Source: Nonomuraea guangzhouensis
GTDB lineage: Bacteria > Actinomycetota > Actinomycetes > Streptosporangiales > Streptosporangiaceae
NCBI RefSeq assembly: GCF_019396345.1
Contig: NZ_JAHKRM010000013.1
Coordinates: 62,001-126,000, forward strand
Direction of reading: 5' to 3'
Length of the DNA stretch: 64,000 nucleotides
Shown here: piece after piece, positions 15,955 through 24,831 of the stretch
Numbering within the stretch: the stretch's first letter is position 1
Layout of the letters: the number at the start of each line of letters is the position of its first letter
The notes under the pieces: generated by a model
The model's database searches: none
What the model saw: only the letters and a program-made list of their open reading frames with translations
What the model was told of the DNA's origin: nothing
Position numbers and translations under genes: made by a program

Positions 15955-16824
15955 GTGGGACACGATCATGAGGGTCAGCGGGTCAGCCGGCGGCGGTTGA
16001 TCGCCGGTGTCAGTTCGCTCGGGCTCGGTAGCCTGCTCGCCGCCTGCGGCCAGGACGCGCCGGCGGTGACCACCTCCACCGGGGCGACCGTGTCTCCGAC
16101 GGCCACGACGACGACCACGGCCAAGGACGCCACCGCCCTGTTCGCCGAGGCCAACACGTGCACGTTGACCGCCACCACCACGCAGGGCCCCTACTACTTC
16201 GACGCGGACAAGGTCCGCAGCGACATCCGCGAGGACCGGAAGGGCACGCGGCTGCGCCTGATGCTCAAGGTCCAGGACAGCGAGAGCTGCAAGCCGCTGG
16301 GCAACGCCGTGGTGGAGATCTGGCACTGCGACGCGGCCGGGCTCTACTCCGGAGCCGAGTCGCTGTCGACCGGGGGCGGCGGCCGGCCCAGCGGCAATCC
16401 GCCGACCGGCGCCCCGCCGAGCGGTAACCCGCCCACGGGCGCCCCGACGGGCGAGACCACTGCGAACGACCTGACCCCGACCGACGACAAGCGCTACCTA
16501 CGCGGGGCTCAGGTCACCAACAGCGATGGGATCGTGGAGTTCACCACCATCTGGCCGGGGTGGTATCGGGGGCGGACGGTGCACATCCACGCGATGGTGC
16601 ACTTCAGCAACGCGCGCGTGCTCACGACCCAGGTGATGTTCGACGAGGCGCTCAACACCAAGGTCTTCACGGAGTCGCCGTACGCGGCGCACACCGGCCG
16701 GGACACCTTCAACGACGGCGACAACATCTACAAGGACAGCATGCTGCTGAAGGTCACCGAGGAGGACGACGGCTACCTGGGGGTGATCGTCTTCTCGGCC
16801 GACTCCGACAAGGACGGTAAGTGA
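15955..16824 (+). CDS. Tat-exported lipoprotein intradiol ring-cleavage dioxygenase
   Basis: A 289-residue protein. SRRRLIAGVSSLGLGSLLAAC at about 11-32 is a twin-arginine signal with a lipobox Cys, so it should be folded in the cytosol and anchored outside. The catalytic domain (about 70-289) shows GPYYFD with the first Tyr ligand, VEIWHCDAAGLYSG, and WYRGRTVHIHAMVHF supplying the second Tyr and two His ligands of non-haem Fe(III). Likely opens a catechol-type ring outside the membrane; natural substrate unknown. A 20-residue Gly-Pro-rich insert interrupts the domain after YSGAESLS. The GTG at 15955 follows GGAAGG. Confidence 0.92.
   Translation: MGHDHEGQRVSRRRLIAGVSSLGLGSLLAACGQDAPAVTTSTGATVSPTATTTTTAKDATALFAEANTCTLTATTTQGPYYFDADKVRSDIREDRKGTRLRLMLKVQDSESCKPLGNAVVEIWHCDAAGLYSGAESLSTGGGGRPSGNPPTGAPPSGNPPTGAPTGETTANDLTPTDDKRYLRGAQVTNSDGIVEFTTIWPGWYRGRTVHIHAMVHFSNARVLTTQVMFDEALNTKVFTESPYAAHTGRDTFNDGDNIYKDSMLLKVTEEDDGYLGVIVFSADSDKDGK
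16390..16449 (+). repeat. two tandem 30-bp repeats coding SGNPPTGAP(P/T)
   Basis: Units 16390-16419 and 16420-16449 differ at a few third-codon positions only and encode the decapeptide twice. They sit in the surface loop of the dioxygenase. Silent differences suggest the repeat is old and kept at protein level. Confidence 0.85.
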
Positions 16825-16826
16825 TC

Positions 16827-17336
16827 TCAGGCCAGTGGGCGCAGGCGTCGCAGGGCTTCGTTGACGCTGTTGCCCTGGCCGCTGGCTATCGGTTTGCCGT
16901 CGGGCTCGTGGGCGACCGCGGAGTAGACCGATTGCGTCAGGTGGGTCAGCAGGATGGTGTGGCCGTCGCGGAGCAGGTCCTCCGGCGCCGGACGAGATCT
17001 GTCGACCAGGTGGCGGGCGCCGACCAGGGCGGCCACGGGGGTGCGGTGGCGGGTGAGGATCACGGGGCCGCTGTCGTACGGCTGGGCGGCCTGCCGTACG
17101 AGGTCGCCGAGCTTGCGGCGGACCGTTGACAGCGCCAGGGTGGGCAGACCGGTCAGCGGCCCGGACACCTCGGAGATCGGGATCAGGGCGGCCCACTCCC
17201 AGCGTTCGCGGGTGATCGGCGTGGTCTCGCCGTCCTGGGCGGCGCGCACCAGCCGGCCCCATTGGGCGCGAGCCTCCTCAACGCCGAGGGGGGTGCCGAG
17301 CCGGGCGACGAGCTCGGTGTACGAAGTGTCGGACAT
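16827..17336 (-). CDS. tandem Phd/YefM-like antitoxin-fold protein
   Basis: A 169-residue protein with two similar halves. LGVEEARAQWGRLVRAAQDGETTPITRERWEWAALIPISE (16-55) and LALSTVRRKLGDLVRQAAQPYDSGPVILTRHRTPVAALVGA (66-106) each match the Phd/YefM N-terminal fold. That fold binds DNA as a dimer, so one chain could form an intramolecular pair. A C-terminal part of about 50 residues ends SVNEALRRLRPL, like the toxin-neutralising segment. No toxin gene adjoins. An inverted repeat directly upstream is a likely operator. MSDTSYT at 17336 was chosen as start. Confidence 0.75.
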   Translation of the reverse strand: MSDTSYTELVARLGTPLGVEEARAQWGRLVRAAQDGETTPITRERWEWAALIPISEVSGPLTGLPTLALSTVRRKLGDLVRQAAQPYDSGPVILTRHRTPVAALVGARHLVDRSRPAPEDLLRDGHTILLTHLTQSVYSAVAHEPDGKPIASGQGNSVNEALRRLRPLA

Positions 17337-17345
17337 CCGGGAAAT

Positions 17346-17359
17346 GTAAGGCACCTTAC
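17346..17359. promoter_or_regulatory. inverted repeat, probable antitoxin operator
   Basis: GTAAGGCACCTTAC: perfect 6-bp arms and a 2-bp spacer, ten bases before the antitoxin-like start. A related half-site, GCCTTAC, lies 20 bases further upstream. Autoregulation is typical of Phd proteins. Confidence 0.6.
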
Positions 17360-17433
17360 CGAAATAATGCAAGCCGCCTTACAAAACGTCGCACACGCGA
17401 AAACCGGTTGCGGCCCTGCATACCTTGATCGGT

Positions 17434-18150
17434 ATGGAGGAACTGGTGGAGTCGTTCGTACGGGACGGCTTCGTGAAGCTGACGATCGGCACGCGCGAGC
17501 AGGGAGAGGCGGCGCAGGAGCTGCTGTGGCAGCAGATCGGCCTGTCGCCCGGCGATCCCGAGGGCTGGCGCGAGCCGGTGGTGTGGGCCGCGGACATGAC
17601 CGGGCACGGGCCGTTCGGTGAGCTGGTCAGGTCGCCGGTGCTGGCGGCCGGGTTGGACGCGGTGTGCGGGAAGGGCGGCTGGCAGCCGCGTGGTTCGGCG
17701 GGCAACATCCCGATCCGGTTCCCGCACCTGCCGCCGGCCGACGACCGCGGCTGGCACCTCGACCTCAACCTGCCGCGGCCCGACGGCACCTGGGGGGTGT
17801 CCGTCCGCGCGCACAACCTCCTGGTGCTGATGCTGTTCTCGGAGGTCGGTGAGCTGGACGCGCCGACCCGGATCAGGGTGGGATCGCATCGTGACAGCCT
17901 CGGGGCGCTGGGCGAGCAGGTGCACGACCACGTCAGCGCGGGCGCGCTGGTGGACGCGGCCAGCCGGGACCGGCCGGTGGCACTGGCGACCGGCTCGCCG
18001 GGAGACGCCTATCTGGTGCATCCGCTGACCGTGCACGCCGCGCACGAGCACCTCGGTGAGCGGCCCAGGTTCATGGCGCAGATGCCGTTCATGCTGGCGC
18101 CGCCGTTGGACCCGGCCGCGGACACGCCGTTGGCCAGAGCCCTCCGCTGA
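17434..18150 (+). CDS. phytanoyl-CoA dioxygenase (PhyH) family protein
   Basis: A 238-residue Fe(II)/2-oxoglutarate-dependent oxygenase. GWHLDLNLPRP supplies the HxD of the iron triad, and AYLVHPLTVHAAHEHLG the distal His with a following Arg-containing GERPRFMAQMP for 2-oxoglutarate. The N-terminus EELVESFVRDGFVKL is typical of PhyH proteins. The substrate is unknown; relatives act on small hydroxylation targets, not necessarily acyl-CoA. Divergent from the antitoxin-like gene, with 97 bases between. The ATG at 17434 is preferred to the TTG at 17425. Confidence 0.88.
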   Translation: MEELVESFVRDGFVKLTIGTREQGEAAQELLWQQIGLSPGDPEGWREPVVWAADMTGHGPFGELVRSPVLAAGLDAVCGKGGWQPRGSAGNIPIRFPHLPPADDRGWHLDLNLPRPDGTWGVSVRAHNLLVLMLFSEVGELDAPTRIRVGSHRDSLGALGEQVHDHVSAGALVDAASRDRPVALATGSPGDAYLVHPLTVHAAHEHLGERPRFMAQMPFMLAPPLDPAADTPLARALR

Positions 18151-18156
18151 GACCTG

Positions 18157-18675
18157 TCACTGACTCCGCAGCCAGTCGGCGGCTTCCTCCGGAGTACCGA
18201 AGCGAATCACCTGCAAAGGGGCGAAGCGCGGATCGCGGACGCGCCGCTGGATGTCCGCCCGCCGCACCCCGTGCTGTGACCACGCCCACCAGGCGGGGTG
18301 ATCGCGGCGGAACCAGTCGGTCAGGGTCTCGCGGTTCCCGCCGAAGATCCGCTCACGCAGGAGGGTCCTGCGGAGCGATCGTCTGAGGACCCGGGGCATG
18401 ATGACCCGCCGGGGATAGTCCAGCCAGACCACGGTGTCGGCATGCTCCCAGAGCAGGTCACGGACCTCGGGATAGCCGTAGGAGTCGAAGATCCAGGCCG
18501 GTGACGAGGCGATCCGCGCGACCTGCGTGACGAACTCGTCGTTCACCGCCCAGCCGGGGCCGGCGAAGTGCAGGGCGTCCATCTCGTGGTACGGCACCGC
18601 GAATCGGCTGCTCAGGGTCCGTGCCATGGTGGACTTGCCGGCCCCGGTGATGCCGACCACGAGGATGCGCCGCAT
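18157..18675 (-). CDS. P-loop nucleoside/adenylate-kinase-like protein (FlaR/topology-modulation type)
   Basis: A 172-residue ATPase. Walker A GITGAGKST at 8-16, EMDALHF at about 30 (DNA topology modulation protein/FlaR family substrate loop), a Walker-B-like VVWLDYPR at about 83-90, and an Arg-rich lid RVLRRSLRRTLLRERIFGGNRETL. The end, QVIRFGTPEEAADWLRS, is characteristic of the family. Probably phosphorylates a nucleotide or small molecule; the substrate is not known. The longer frame reading upstream is antisense to the amidase and is not genuine. Confidence 0.88.
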   Translation of the reverse strand: MRRILVVGITGAGKSTMARTLSSRFAVPYHEMDALHFAGPGWAVNDEFVTQVARIASSPAWIFDSYGYPEVRDLLWEHADTVVWLDYPRRVIMPRVLRRSLRRTLLRERIFGGNRETLTDWFRRDHPAWWAWSQHGVRRADIQRRVRDPRFAPLQVIRFGTPEEAADWLRSQ

Positions 18676-18719
18676 AGATCGCACGATGCTAGCTCGACCG
18701 GCCGGTCCGCGACGACCGA

Positions 18720-20102
18720 TTATCGGGGGTCGATCGGCGTCAGGCGCGGGGTTCCGGCCTCGATGACGGCGGCCGCGTCCAGGCACAGGTCCTCGCGGAA
18801 GCGCGGCCCGATGATCTGTACGCCCTGCGGCAGCCCGTCCGCCTGACCGGTGGGCACGGCGACCGACGGCAGCCCCAGCAGGTTGGCCACCACGCTCATG
18901 CGCAGAGCCGCCGGCCACCCGGCCACCCACCCGGGATCGAGGTCGGCGCCGACCGGGAACGCGGGGAGCGTGCAGATCGGCGCCAGCACCAGCGGGGTCG
19001 AGGCCGTCCAGTCGTCCCACGCCCGCGCGATGGCGGCGCGTTCCATCATCGGGTCGAAGGCCGCCCGGCCGGCCGCTCGCGTCCAGGGCTCCTCGAACGC
19101 GGTCCAGAACCGGACGAACCCCTCGGAGGCGATCGTCTCGACGGGCGGCTGCTCCTCGTGGACGCGGCCGTACGAGGACATGATCTGGGTGTAGATCTCG
19201 GCGGCTCGGTCCAGGGCCGGTGGCAGGCTCTCCGCCACCTGGTAGCCGGCGTCGGCGAGGAGCTTGGCCGCCTGCCGTACGGCGGCGGTGACCTGGGGGT
19301 CGGCGTCGAGCCCGGTGACCGCGGCCACGCCCAGCGGCGCCGCCGGGGCGGGGCCCCGCAGGGGCGCCGGGGCGTACCAGGGGTCGCCGGGCGCGTGGCC
19401 GCACATGTGGTCGAAGGCCAGACGCAGGTCGGCCACCCGCCGTGCGATCGGACCGTGCACCGCCAGCAGCTGGAACCCGAACGGCGACGCCTGTCCGCCG
19501 TGGGCGACCCGGCCCAGCGACGGCTTCAGCGCGGCGACGCCGCAGCACTGGGCGGGCCAGCGCAGCGAGCCCGCGCCGTCGTTGCCGATGCCGAGCGGGG
19601 CCTGACCGGTCGCCACCGCGACCGCGTCACCGCCGCTGGAGCCGCCCGGCGTGTGGCCGGCCGACCAGGGGTTACGGGTCGCGCCGCGCAGGGCGTTGTC
19701 GGTGTGCCAGCGCATGCCGAACTCCGGCAGGTTCGTCCGCCCGATCGGGATCGCGCCCGCCGCGCGCAGCTGGGCGACGTGCGGGGCGTCGCGCGGTGCG
19801 ACGGCGTCACGGAGGGCGACGATGCCGAGTGTCGTCGCCGAGCCGGCCACGTCGACGTTCTCTTTGACCGTCATGGGGACACCGCAGAGCGGGCCCGGCG
19901 CCGCGCCGTCCCGCAGCGCGCGGTCGGCCGCGTCCGCGGCTTCCAGCGCCTGCTCGTCCAGCACCACGGTGATGGCGTTGACGTGCGGGTTCGCCTCGGC
20001 GATCCGGCTCAGGTGCGCCTGGACCACCTCACGGCTCGACACCTCCCGGGCGCCGACCAGCCGTGCCAGCTCTCCGGCGGGCAGTTCCCATAGTTCAGCC
20101 AC
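18720..20102 (-). CDS. amidase-signature-family amidase
   Basis: A 460-residue amidase. Catalytic Lys in VPMTVKENVDVAGS, the GGSSGGDAVAVA segment with the cis-Ser, and GIGNDGAGSLRWPAQCCG with the nucleophile Ser. The residue usually Ser in the GSD of that segment is Asn here. The C-terminal PSVAVPTGQADGLPQGVQIIGPRFRED is standard. Hydrolyses an amide or acyl-amide; substrate unknown. Single gene with its own ATG. Confidence 0.94.
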   Translation of the reverse strand: MAELWELPAGELARLVGAREVSSREVVQAHLSRIAEANPHVNAITVVLDEQALEAADAADRALRDGAAPGPLCGVPMTVKENVDVAGSATTLGIVALRDAVAPRDAPHVAQLRAAGAIPIGRTNLPEFGMRWHTDNALRGATRNPWSAGHTPGGSSGGDAVAVATGQAPLGIGNDGAGSLRWPAQCCGVAALKPSLGRVAHGGQASPFGFQLLAVHGPIARRVADLRLAFDHMCGHAPGDPWYAPAPLRGPAPAAPLGVAAVTGLDADPQVTAAVRQAAKLLADAGYQVAESLPPALDRAAEIYTQIMSSYGRVHEEQPPVETIASEGFVRFWTAFEEPWTRAAGRAAFDPMMERAAIARAWDDWTASTPLVLAPICTLPAFPVGADLDPGWVAGWPAALRMSVVANLLGLPSVAVPTGQADGLPQGVQIIGPRFREDLCLDAAAVIEAGTPRLTPIDPR

Positions 20103-20251
20103 AAGGTTCTCCTCGGGGTAGCGGTGCCGAGGAATCTAAGGGGATTTACGAGAAAGAGGCAGTCTTGTGTTTTCGAGGCGCTTCAGCCGCCAAGGTCGGG
20201 AAATAGGGTGTTTTGCCTGCTCATGGGGTCTCTCCTGGCAAGGTGAAATTC

Positions 20252-20497
20252 ATGCACTCCTCGGGGGAGGAACGCTGGGTTGAAGCGCTCCAACAGCATG
20301 CGGCCCACCTGGCCTTCGCGGACTGGCAAGCCGGTCCCGACGACTGGACGAGCCTCTACACCAATTTCGACGAGGAGGATGCGCCGATAACGGAGGTGGC
20401 CGTCTATCGGGGACACGAGCGCATCCATTTCCGCCGTTACACCGGCAGTGAGCTCACCCAGTTCTGGACGCGGCTGGTCAACGCCGTCTCGGAGTGA
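20252..20497 (+). CDS. small conserved hypothetical protein
   Basis: An 81-residue acidic protein beginning MHSSGEERWVEALQQHAAHLA, with DWTSLYTNFDEEDAPITEVAVYRGHERIHFRRYTG and ending LTQFWTRLVNAVSE. No known domain is recognised. An AAGGTG precedes the ATG at 20252. A perfect hairpin follows the stop. Confidence 0.65.
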   Translation: MHSSGEERWVEALQQHAAHLAFADWQAGPDDWTSLYTNFDEEDAPITEVAVYRGHERIHFRRYTGSELTQFWTRLVNAVSE

Positions 20498-20508
20498 GCC
20501 CAAGCGCA

Positions 20509-20536
20509 AGGGCCGGAGGCGATCGCCTCCGGCCCT
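20509..20536. terminator. bidirectional terminator hairpin
   Basis: A 28-bp perfect palindrome: arms AGGGCCGGAGGCGA / TCGCCTCCGGCCCT with no spacer. It lies between the convergent stops at 20497 and 20550. Confidence 0.85.
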
Positions 20537-20549
20537 CGCGAATATCCGG

Positions 20550-20738
20550 CTAGCTACGTCGGCTTGTCGTCTTGCGCCAGTGAAAACCGCCGGGCAGGTT
20601 GACGGACACCGTACGGCGGCCGTCCGCCGTGCGGGTGACCCGGAACAACCGGTTGCCCCAGCTGTGCCCGACGCCGCCGCGTGACAGGTTCAGCCGGAAC
20701 GGCCCCAGCTTGATTGACTTTCGGTAGCTCCAGCCCAT
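20550..20738 (-). CDS. DUF4236-type small protein
   Basis: A 62-residue protein starting MGWSYRKSIKLGPFRLNLSRGGVG, the hallmark of DUF4236 proteins, and continuing with GNRLFRVTRTADGRRTVSVNLPGG. These are short basic beta-strand proteins of unknown function. A GAGGGA-type site precedes the ATG. Confidence 0.85.
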   Translation of the reverse strand: MGWSYRKSIKLGPFRLNLSRGGVGHSWGNRLFRVTRTADGRRTVSVNLPGGFHWRKTTSRRS

Positions 20739-20803
20739 CGAGTTCCCTCCATGAGATAGCGAGGGCCCCCAGCTACCCGAAAAATGGTGAAATATTTACC
20801 GGA

Positions 20804-23800
20804 TCACTCCACTGTCACCGTCGCCTTCGCGAGAACCGTGGTCCCCGCCACCTGCCCGGTCACCTCGAACGTCCCGGGGGAGCCGTACGAGCCGGGATCG
20901 ATCGCCGCCCACGTGACCGCGACCGAGCTGTCCTTGGAGCCGTCGTTGTACGTGGCCACGACGGTCGCGGGCAGTGACGGCGCGGTGCCCGCCCGGGTCC
21001 GTACCGCCTCCTCGGAGATCGAGGTGATGGTCACCGCCGGACTCGTCCTGACGTACACCGTAGCCTCGACGGGCGACCGCAGGCCCTCGGCGAGCCCGGC
21101 GACCTTGAAGCTGGTGCCACCGGTCTTGACCTGGTCGGCGGTCACCTGCTGCCACGTCACCGCCGCCTGGCCCCCGCCGCCGTCGGCGTACAGCGTCTCG
21201 ACCGTGGCGGGAAGCCGCGGCAGCGTGCCCGCCACCGTGGGGACGTGCACGGGCCGCACCGAGTCCGGCGGCACCGCGTACGCCTTCCACTCCAGCACTC
21301 CGACGGACGCCTGCCCGGAGACCAGCTCGACACGGAGCTTGGTGGTCTTCACCGTGTCGAACGAGACCGTGTTGTAGGCGTCGACCGCGGCCGGGTAGGA
21401 AGCGGCGCCGGTCACGTCCTCGAACGAGTCGCCGTCCCACGCCTGGATCTTCCACGACGCCGGGACGCGGACGCCGCCGTCGTCGTCGAAGAAGTACACC
21501 TCCGCCTTGTTCACCCGCACCGGCGACGGCCAGTCGAGCTGCACCCACTGCGTGCCCTGCTGCGGCCAGGTGCCCCAGCGCGGGTTGGCGCCGTCGTTGG
21601 AGCGCGGCGGGTCGATGCCGTCGTTGATCGCCGTCACCTTCTCCCACGGTGAGGTGTAGGAGGCGGTCGGCGTCGCCTGCGGCGCCACGTTCACCTGCGC
21701 GCCGATCTCGCCCACCGTGACCGCGACGGTGCCGGACGCCGACTTCGCGCCGTCGGCGGCGGTCAGCCGCAGGTGGTACGTGCCCGCTTCGCTGAACGCC
21801 GCGGTCGTGGCCGGGCTCGTCTGATCGGTGAAGATCGCCTCCCCGGGCCCGTCGACGACGCTCCACCGCATGCTGAGCGTCCCCGACGGCAGCCCGTCGT
21901 CCTTGACGACCGCGTCCAGCTTGGCCTGCCCGGGCCGGTTGAAGGTGGCATCCGGTACGGCCAGCACGTACGGAGCCCGGTTGCCCGTGGACGGCGGCGC
22001 CGAGCCGGTCGAGTACGCCTGCACCTCCTTCAAGCCCGTCGAGTAGCCGGGCCGGTGGGTGACCAGCACGCGCAGCTTCTGAGTGACGATGGACCTGAAG
22101 CGAACGTCGTTGAGGTTGGCCCGTGGATAGACCGGCTCCTTGGCCTGCCCGGGAACGTCCTTCCAGGTGGAGCCGTCGAGGTACTGCACCGAGTACAGGG
22201 CGGGCTCGCTGTAGCCGCCGGCCTTGCGGTCGTTGTAGAAGTACAGCCGCAGCAGGTCGACGGGCCGGGCCAAGCCCAGGTCCACCTCCAGCCAGTCCCG
22301 CGCCTGGCCGGACCCCTTGCTGCCCCAGTATGGCTCGTTGATCGTGAACCCGTCGACCGCGCCCGCCGGGTCACCGTGCGAGGCGGTGGCGGACTTGACC
22401 AGGTTCGGGCGGACGGAGTGGAGATCGACCCCGGCCTTCTGGAACAGGTCCTCGACCCGGTCGCCCGACAGCTTCACCTCGGCCGGCGCCTTCATCGACC
22501 GGGCCGCCTCGGAGTGCACCACCGTGCCGCCCTCAACCGTGCCAGTGGCCGGGTCCCAGACGGCGTGCGCGAGCCCGGACAGCGTGACCTTGCGCTTGCC
22601 GTCGACGATGATCGAGTAGCCCTCGGGCACGCCCGCGTAGTGCGTGGCGCCGTCGCCGGGCTTGTCCCAGACGATGCTCAGGTCGCTGCCGCGGTAGTTG
22701 ATGCCGTTGACGGTGAAGTGGTCCCAGCCGATGTCGACCGGCCACAGCTCCACCTTGCCGTCGGAGCGCGGGCGCAGCCCCATGACGTCCTCGATGACCG
22801 TCCAGTTGCTGCTGCCGAGGATCGTGTGGTGGATCCACGAGCGGTAGTCGATGGACTTGGTGGCCGGGTTCCAGTCCGCCCAGAACTCGTTGGCGTCCGG
22901 GTAGCGGGTGTCGCCGCCGACGTACTGCGACCAGGCGTTCCAGTACAGCAACTGCTTGTACTGCGCGGCGGTGATGTACGGCGAGGTGTATTCGCGCAGC
23001 GCCTTGGAGAACAGCGAGAAGTTCCGGGTCGAGTTGATCTGCGAGAAGTTGTTCGACCCCGGATGGCCCTGCGCGGCGGCCTCCGCTTTGTCCTTCTGGT
23101 TAGCCGTGTAGGCCGGGAAAATCGGATATTCCGCAGGGTCGGCCCATAGGCGGAGCGCTTCCCGATATTTCGGGTCGTCCGTCGGGACCAGGCCGGTCGC
23201 GTAGGGGATGTAGTTGTTGGATTCCTTCCACGGGATCAGGTTGCCGGTCTGCAGGTCGCGGTGTTTGAACAGTTTGTTCTGGTCGTCCCAGAGCAGGGTG
23301 AGGATGCCGTTCTTCACCTTGTCGGCCACGCCGCGCAGCTCGGTGGCCTTCGCCGAGTCGCCGATCAGCGTGTACGCCTGCGCCGCCGCCATCGCGTTGG
23401 CGTAGACGTAGGCGCCTTCGAGCCGCTCGTTCGCCCGGTTGTAGTAGTGGAACGACACCGCGTCGGCGTCGTTGCCGGTCATCGCCTCCCAGTCGTACTC
23501 GATGACCCCGTTCTTGTTGGAGTCGTAGGCGTTGAGCTGCCCGTAGACGTCCTTCTCCGCGTAGCGGGCGAGGTTGCGCAGGATCGCGGGCTGCCCGCCG
23601 TGGAGCTGGTAGCTCTCCAGCGCCGAAGCCGAGATGTACTGGGTGTAGCTGTTCGACCAGTTCTCCGGATCACCTGGGTTATCCGTATATTTCGAGTTAC
23701 GCGATACTTCCCCGGCTGAGATCCAGGGGCCGTACGAGTAGATCGGATCCCGCAGGTACTTCAGGTCCTGCAGGAACATCGGCACGGTCAGCACGATCGC

Positions 23801-24811
23801 GTTGTTGTAGCCGAGCGCCCCCTCCACCGACGTTGGGAACTGGAAGTCGTTCCCGGGGATGTCGGCGTCGAGGAAGTTGAACCTCATCAACCACCAGCGG
23901 TAGTAGACGAACTTCTTGATGTTCTCGTCCGGCACGTCGATGTACGGCAGGTTCTCCGCCCACCAGGCGTTGTAGTCCTGCAACTGCCGTAGCAGCGCCT
24001 TCTCCGGCGAACGCCCCTTGTAGCCGTCGTACTCCGGCCGCGATCCGGCCAGTTCCTCGGTGACGAAGCCCATCTGCACCTTGGTCCGCACGGTCTTGCC
24101 AGGTTCGACGGCGAACGTCCCCTTCAGCGCGCCGTCCGCGACCTTCAGGCCGTCACCGCTGAGCCGGGGGAAGATCGTGGTCAGCCGGTTCTTGGCCGCC
24201 ACCACGCCGGTCAGCTCGCGGTCGCCGTCCGCGGTCTTCGTGTACGGCGACGTCACCGTGACCGGTACGTCCACCTTCGCGGTGCCCGTGTTGGTGACTG
24301 CCAGCGTGGTGACCGCCACGTTCTCGTGCGTGATGAACTTCTTGACGGTCACGGCCAGCCCGCCGCCCGCGTACTGGCCGGTCCAGTGGCTGGGCATCTG
24401 CAACCGCTTGCTCACGTCCTCCTTGAGATCCGTGCCGAGCGACACGGTGTAGGCGCCGCGGTTGTCGATGCTCTCCCAGTACGCCACGCTGCCGCCGAAG
24501 CCGATGACCGAGGGGTCGTGCTCCTTCATGAACAGCGCCCGGCCACGCGACATCAGCCACGTCCCCGCCGGGTCGTCGCCGGGGCGGGCCAGCATGCGGT
24601 CGATCCAGTACGAGTCGCCGCCCTTCTCCTTCTTGTAGATCTCCGCCATCATCTTGCGCGGCTCGTAGCGGACGGGCTCGGCCGGGACGGGGTCGGAGCC
24701 GGTGAACACCGGCATGCCGAGATCGTCCTGGACGGCCGTGGCCGGGGAAGCGGCGCCGAGCAGGCTGCCCGCCACGGCTAACGCGACCAGGCCCGGCAGG
24801 GTTCTGCGCAC
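20804..24811 (-). CDS. large secreted multidomain glycoside-hydrolase-like protein
   Basis: A 1335-residue exported protein. The start is the GTG at 24811: GGAGG lies five bases before it, and MEDP four codons upstream would lose that site. Signal peptide 1-27. Residues about 40-270 form a beta-sandwich (bacterial super-sandwich type) and 280-790 an (alpha/alpha)6-barrel-like region (GYNNAIVLTVPMFLQDL, VIEYDWEAMTGNDADA, WIHHTILG), as in MGH1/GH63-like enzymes. Then two F5/8-type carbohydrate-binding domains (about 840-950 and 1050-1180) around an Ig/PKD-like one, and two Ig-like Big_4 domains at the end. Last gene of the minus-strand operon; probably releases arabinosyl oligosaccharides outside the cell. 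Catalytic residues are not proven. Confidence 0.85.
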   Translation of the reverse strand: MRRTLPGLVALAVAGSLLGAASPATAVQDDLGMPVFTGSDPVPAEPVRYEPRKMMAEIYKKEKGGDSYWIDRMLARPGDDPAGTWLMSRGRALFMKEHDPSVIGFGGSVAYWESIDNRGAYTVSLGTDLKEDVSKRLQMPSHWTGQYAGGGLAVTVKKFITHENVAVTTLAVTNTGTAKVDVPVTVTSPYTKTADGDRELTGVVAAKNRLTTIFPRLSGDGLKVADGALKGTFAVEPGKTVRTKVQMGFVTEELAGSRPEYDGYKGRSPEKALLRQLQDYNAWWAENLPYIDVPDENIKKFVYYRWWLMRFNFLDADIPGNDFQFPTSVEGALGYNNAIVLTVPMFLQDLKYLRDPIYSYGPWISAGEVSRNSKYTDNPGDPENWSNSYTQYISASALESYQLHGGQPAILRNLARYAEKDVYGQLNAYDSNKNGVIEYDWEAMTGNDADAVSFHYYNRANERLEGAYVYANAMAAAQAYTLIGDSAKATELRGVADKVKNGILTLLWDDQNKLFKHRDLQTGNLIPWKESNNYIPYATGLVPTDDPKYREALRLWADPAEYPIFPAYTANQKDKAEAAAQGHPGSNNFSQINSTRNFSLFSKALREYTSPYITAAQYKQLLYWNAWSQYVGGDTRYPDANEFWADWNPATKSIDYRSWIHHTILGSSNWTVIEDVMGLRPRSDGKVELWPVDIGWDHFTVNGINYRGSDLSIVWDKPGDGATHYAGVPEGYSIIVDGKRKVTLSGLAHAVWDPATGTVEGGTVVHSEAARSMKAPAEVKLSGDRVEDLFQKAGVDLHSVRPNLVKSATASHGDPAGAVDGFTINEPYWGSKGSGQARDWLEVDLGLARPVDLLRLYFYNDRKAGGYSEPALYSVQYLDGSTWKDVPGQAKEPVYPRANLNDVRFRSIVTQKLRVLVTHRPGYSTGLKEVQAYSTGSAPPSTGNRAPYVLAVPDATFNRPGQAKLDAVVKDDGLPSGTLSMRWSVVDGPGEAIFTDQTSPATTAAFSEAGTYHLRLTAADGAKSASGTVAVTVGEIGAQVNVAPQATPTASYTSPWEKVTAINDGIDPPRSNDGANPRWGTWPQQGTQWVQLDWPSPVRVNKAEVYFFDDDGGVRVPASWKIQAWDGDSFEDVTGAASYPAAVDAYNTVSFDTVKTTKLRVELVSGQASVGVLEWKAYAVPPDSVRPVHVPTVAGTLPRLPATVETLYADGGGGQAAVTWQQVTADQVKTGGTSFKVAGLAEGLRSPVEATVYVRTSPAVTITSISEEAVRTRAGTAPSLPATVVATYNDGSKDSSVAVTWAAIDPGSYGSPGTFEVTGQVAGTTVLAKATVTVE

Positions 24812-24831
24812 AGGGTCCTCCATTGGGGGTG

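Noticed and set aside
18676..19548. N-terminal extension of the P-loop kinase-like protein
   Set aside because: It is out-of-frame reading of the amidase gene; the kinase begins at MRRILVVGITGAG.
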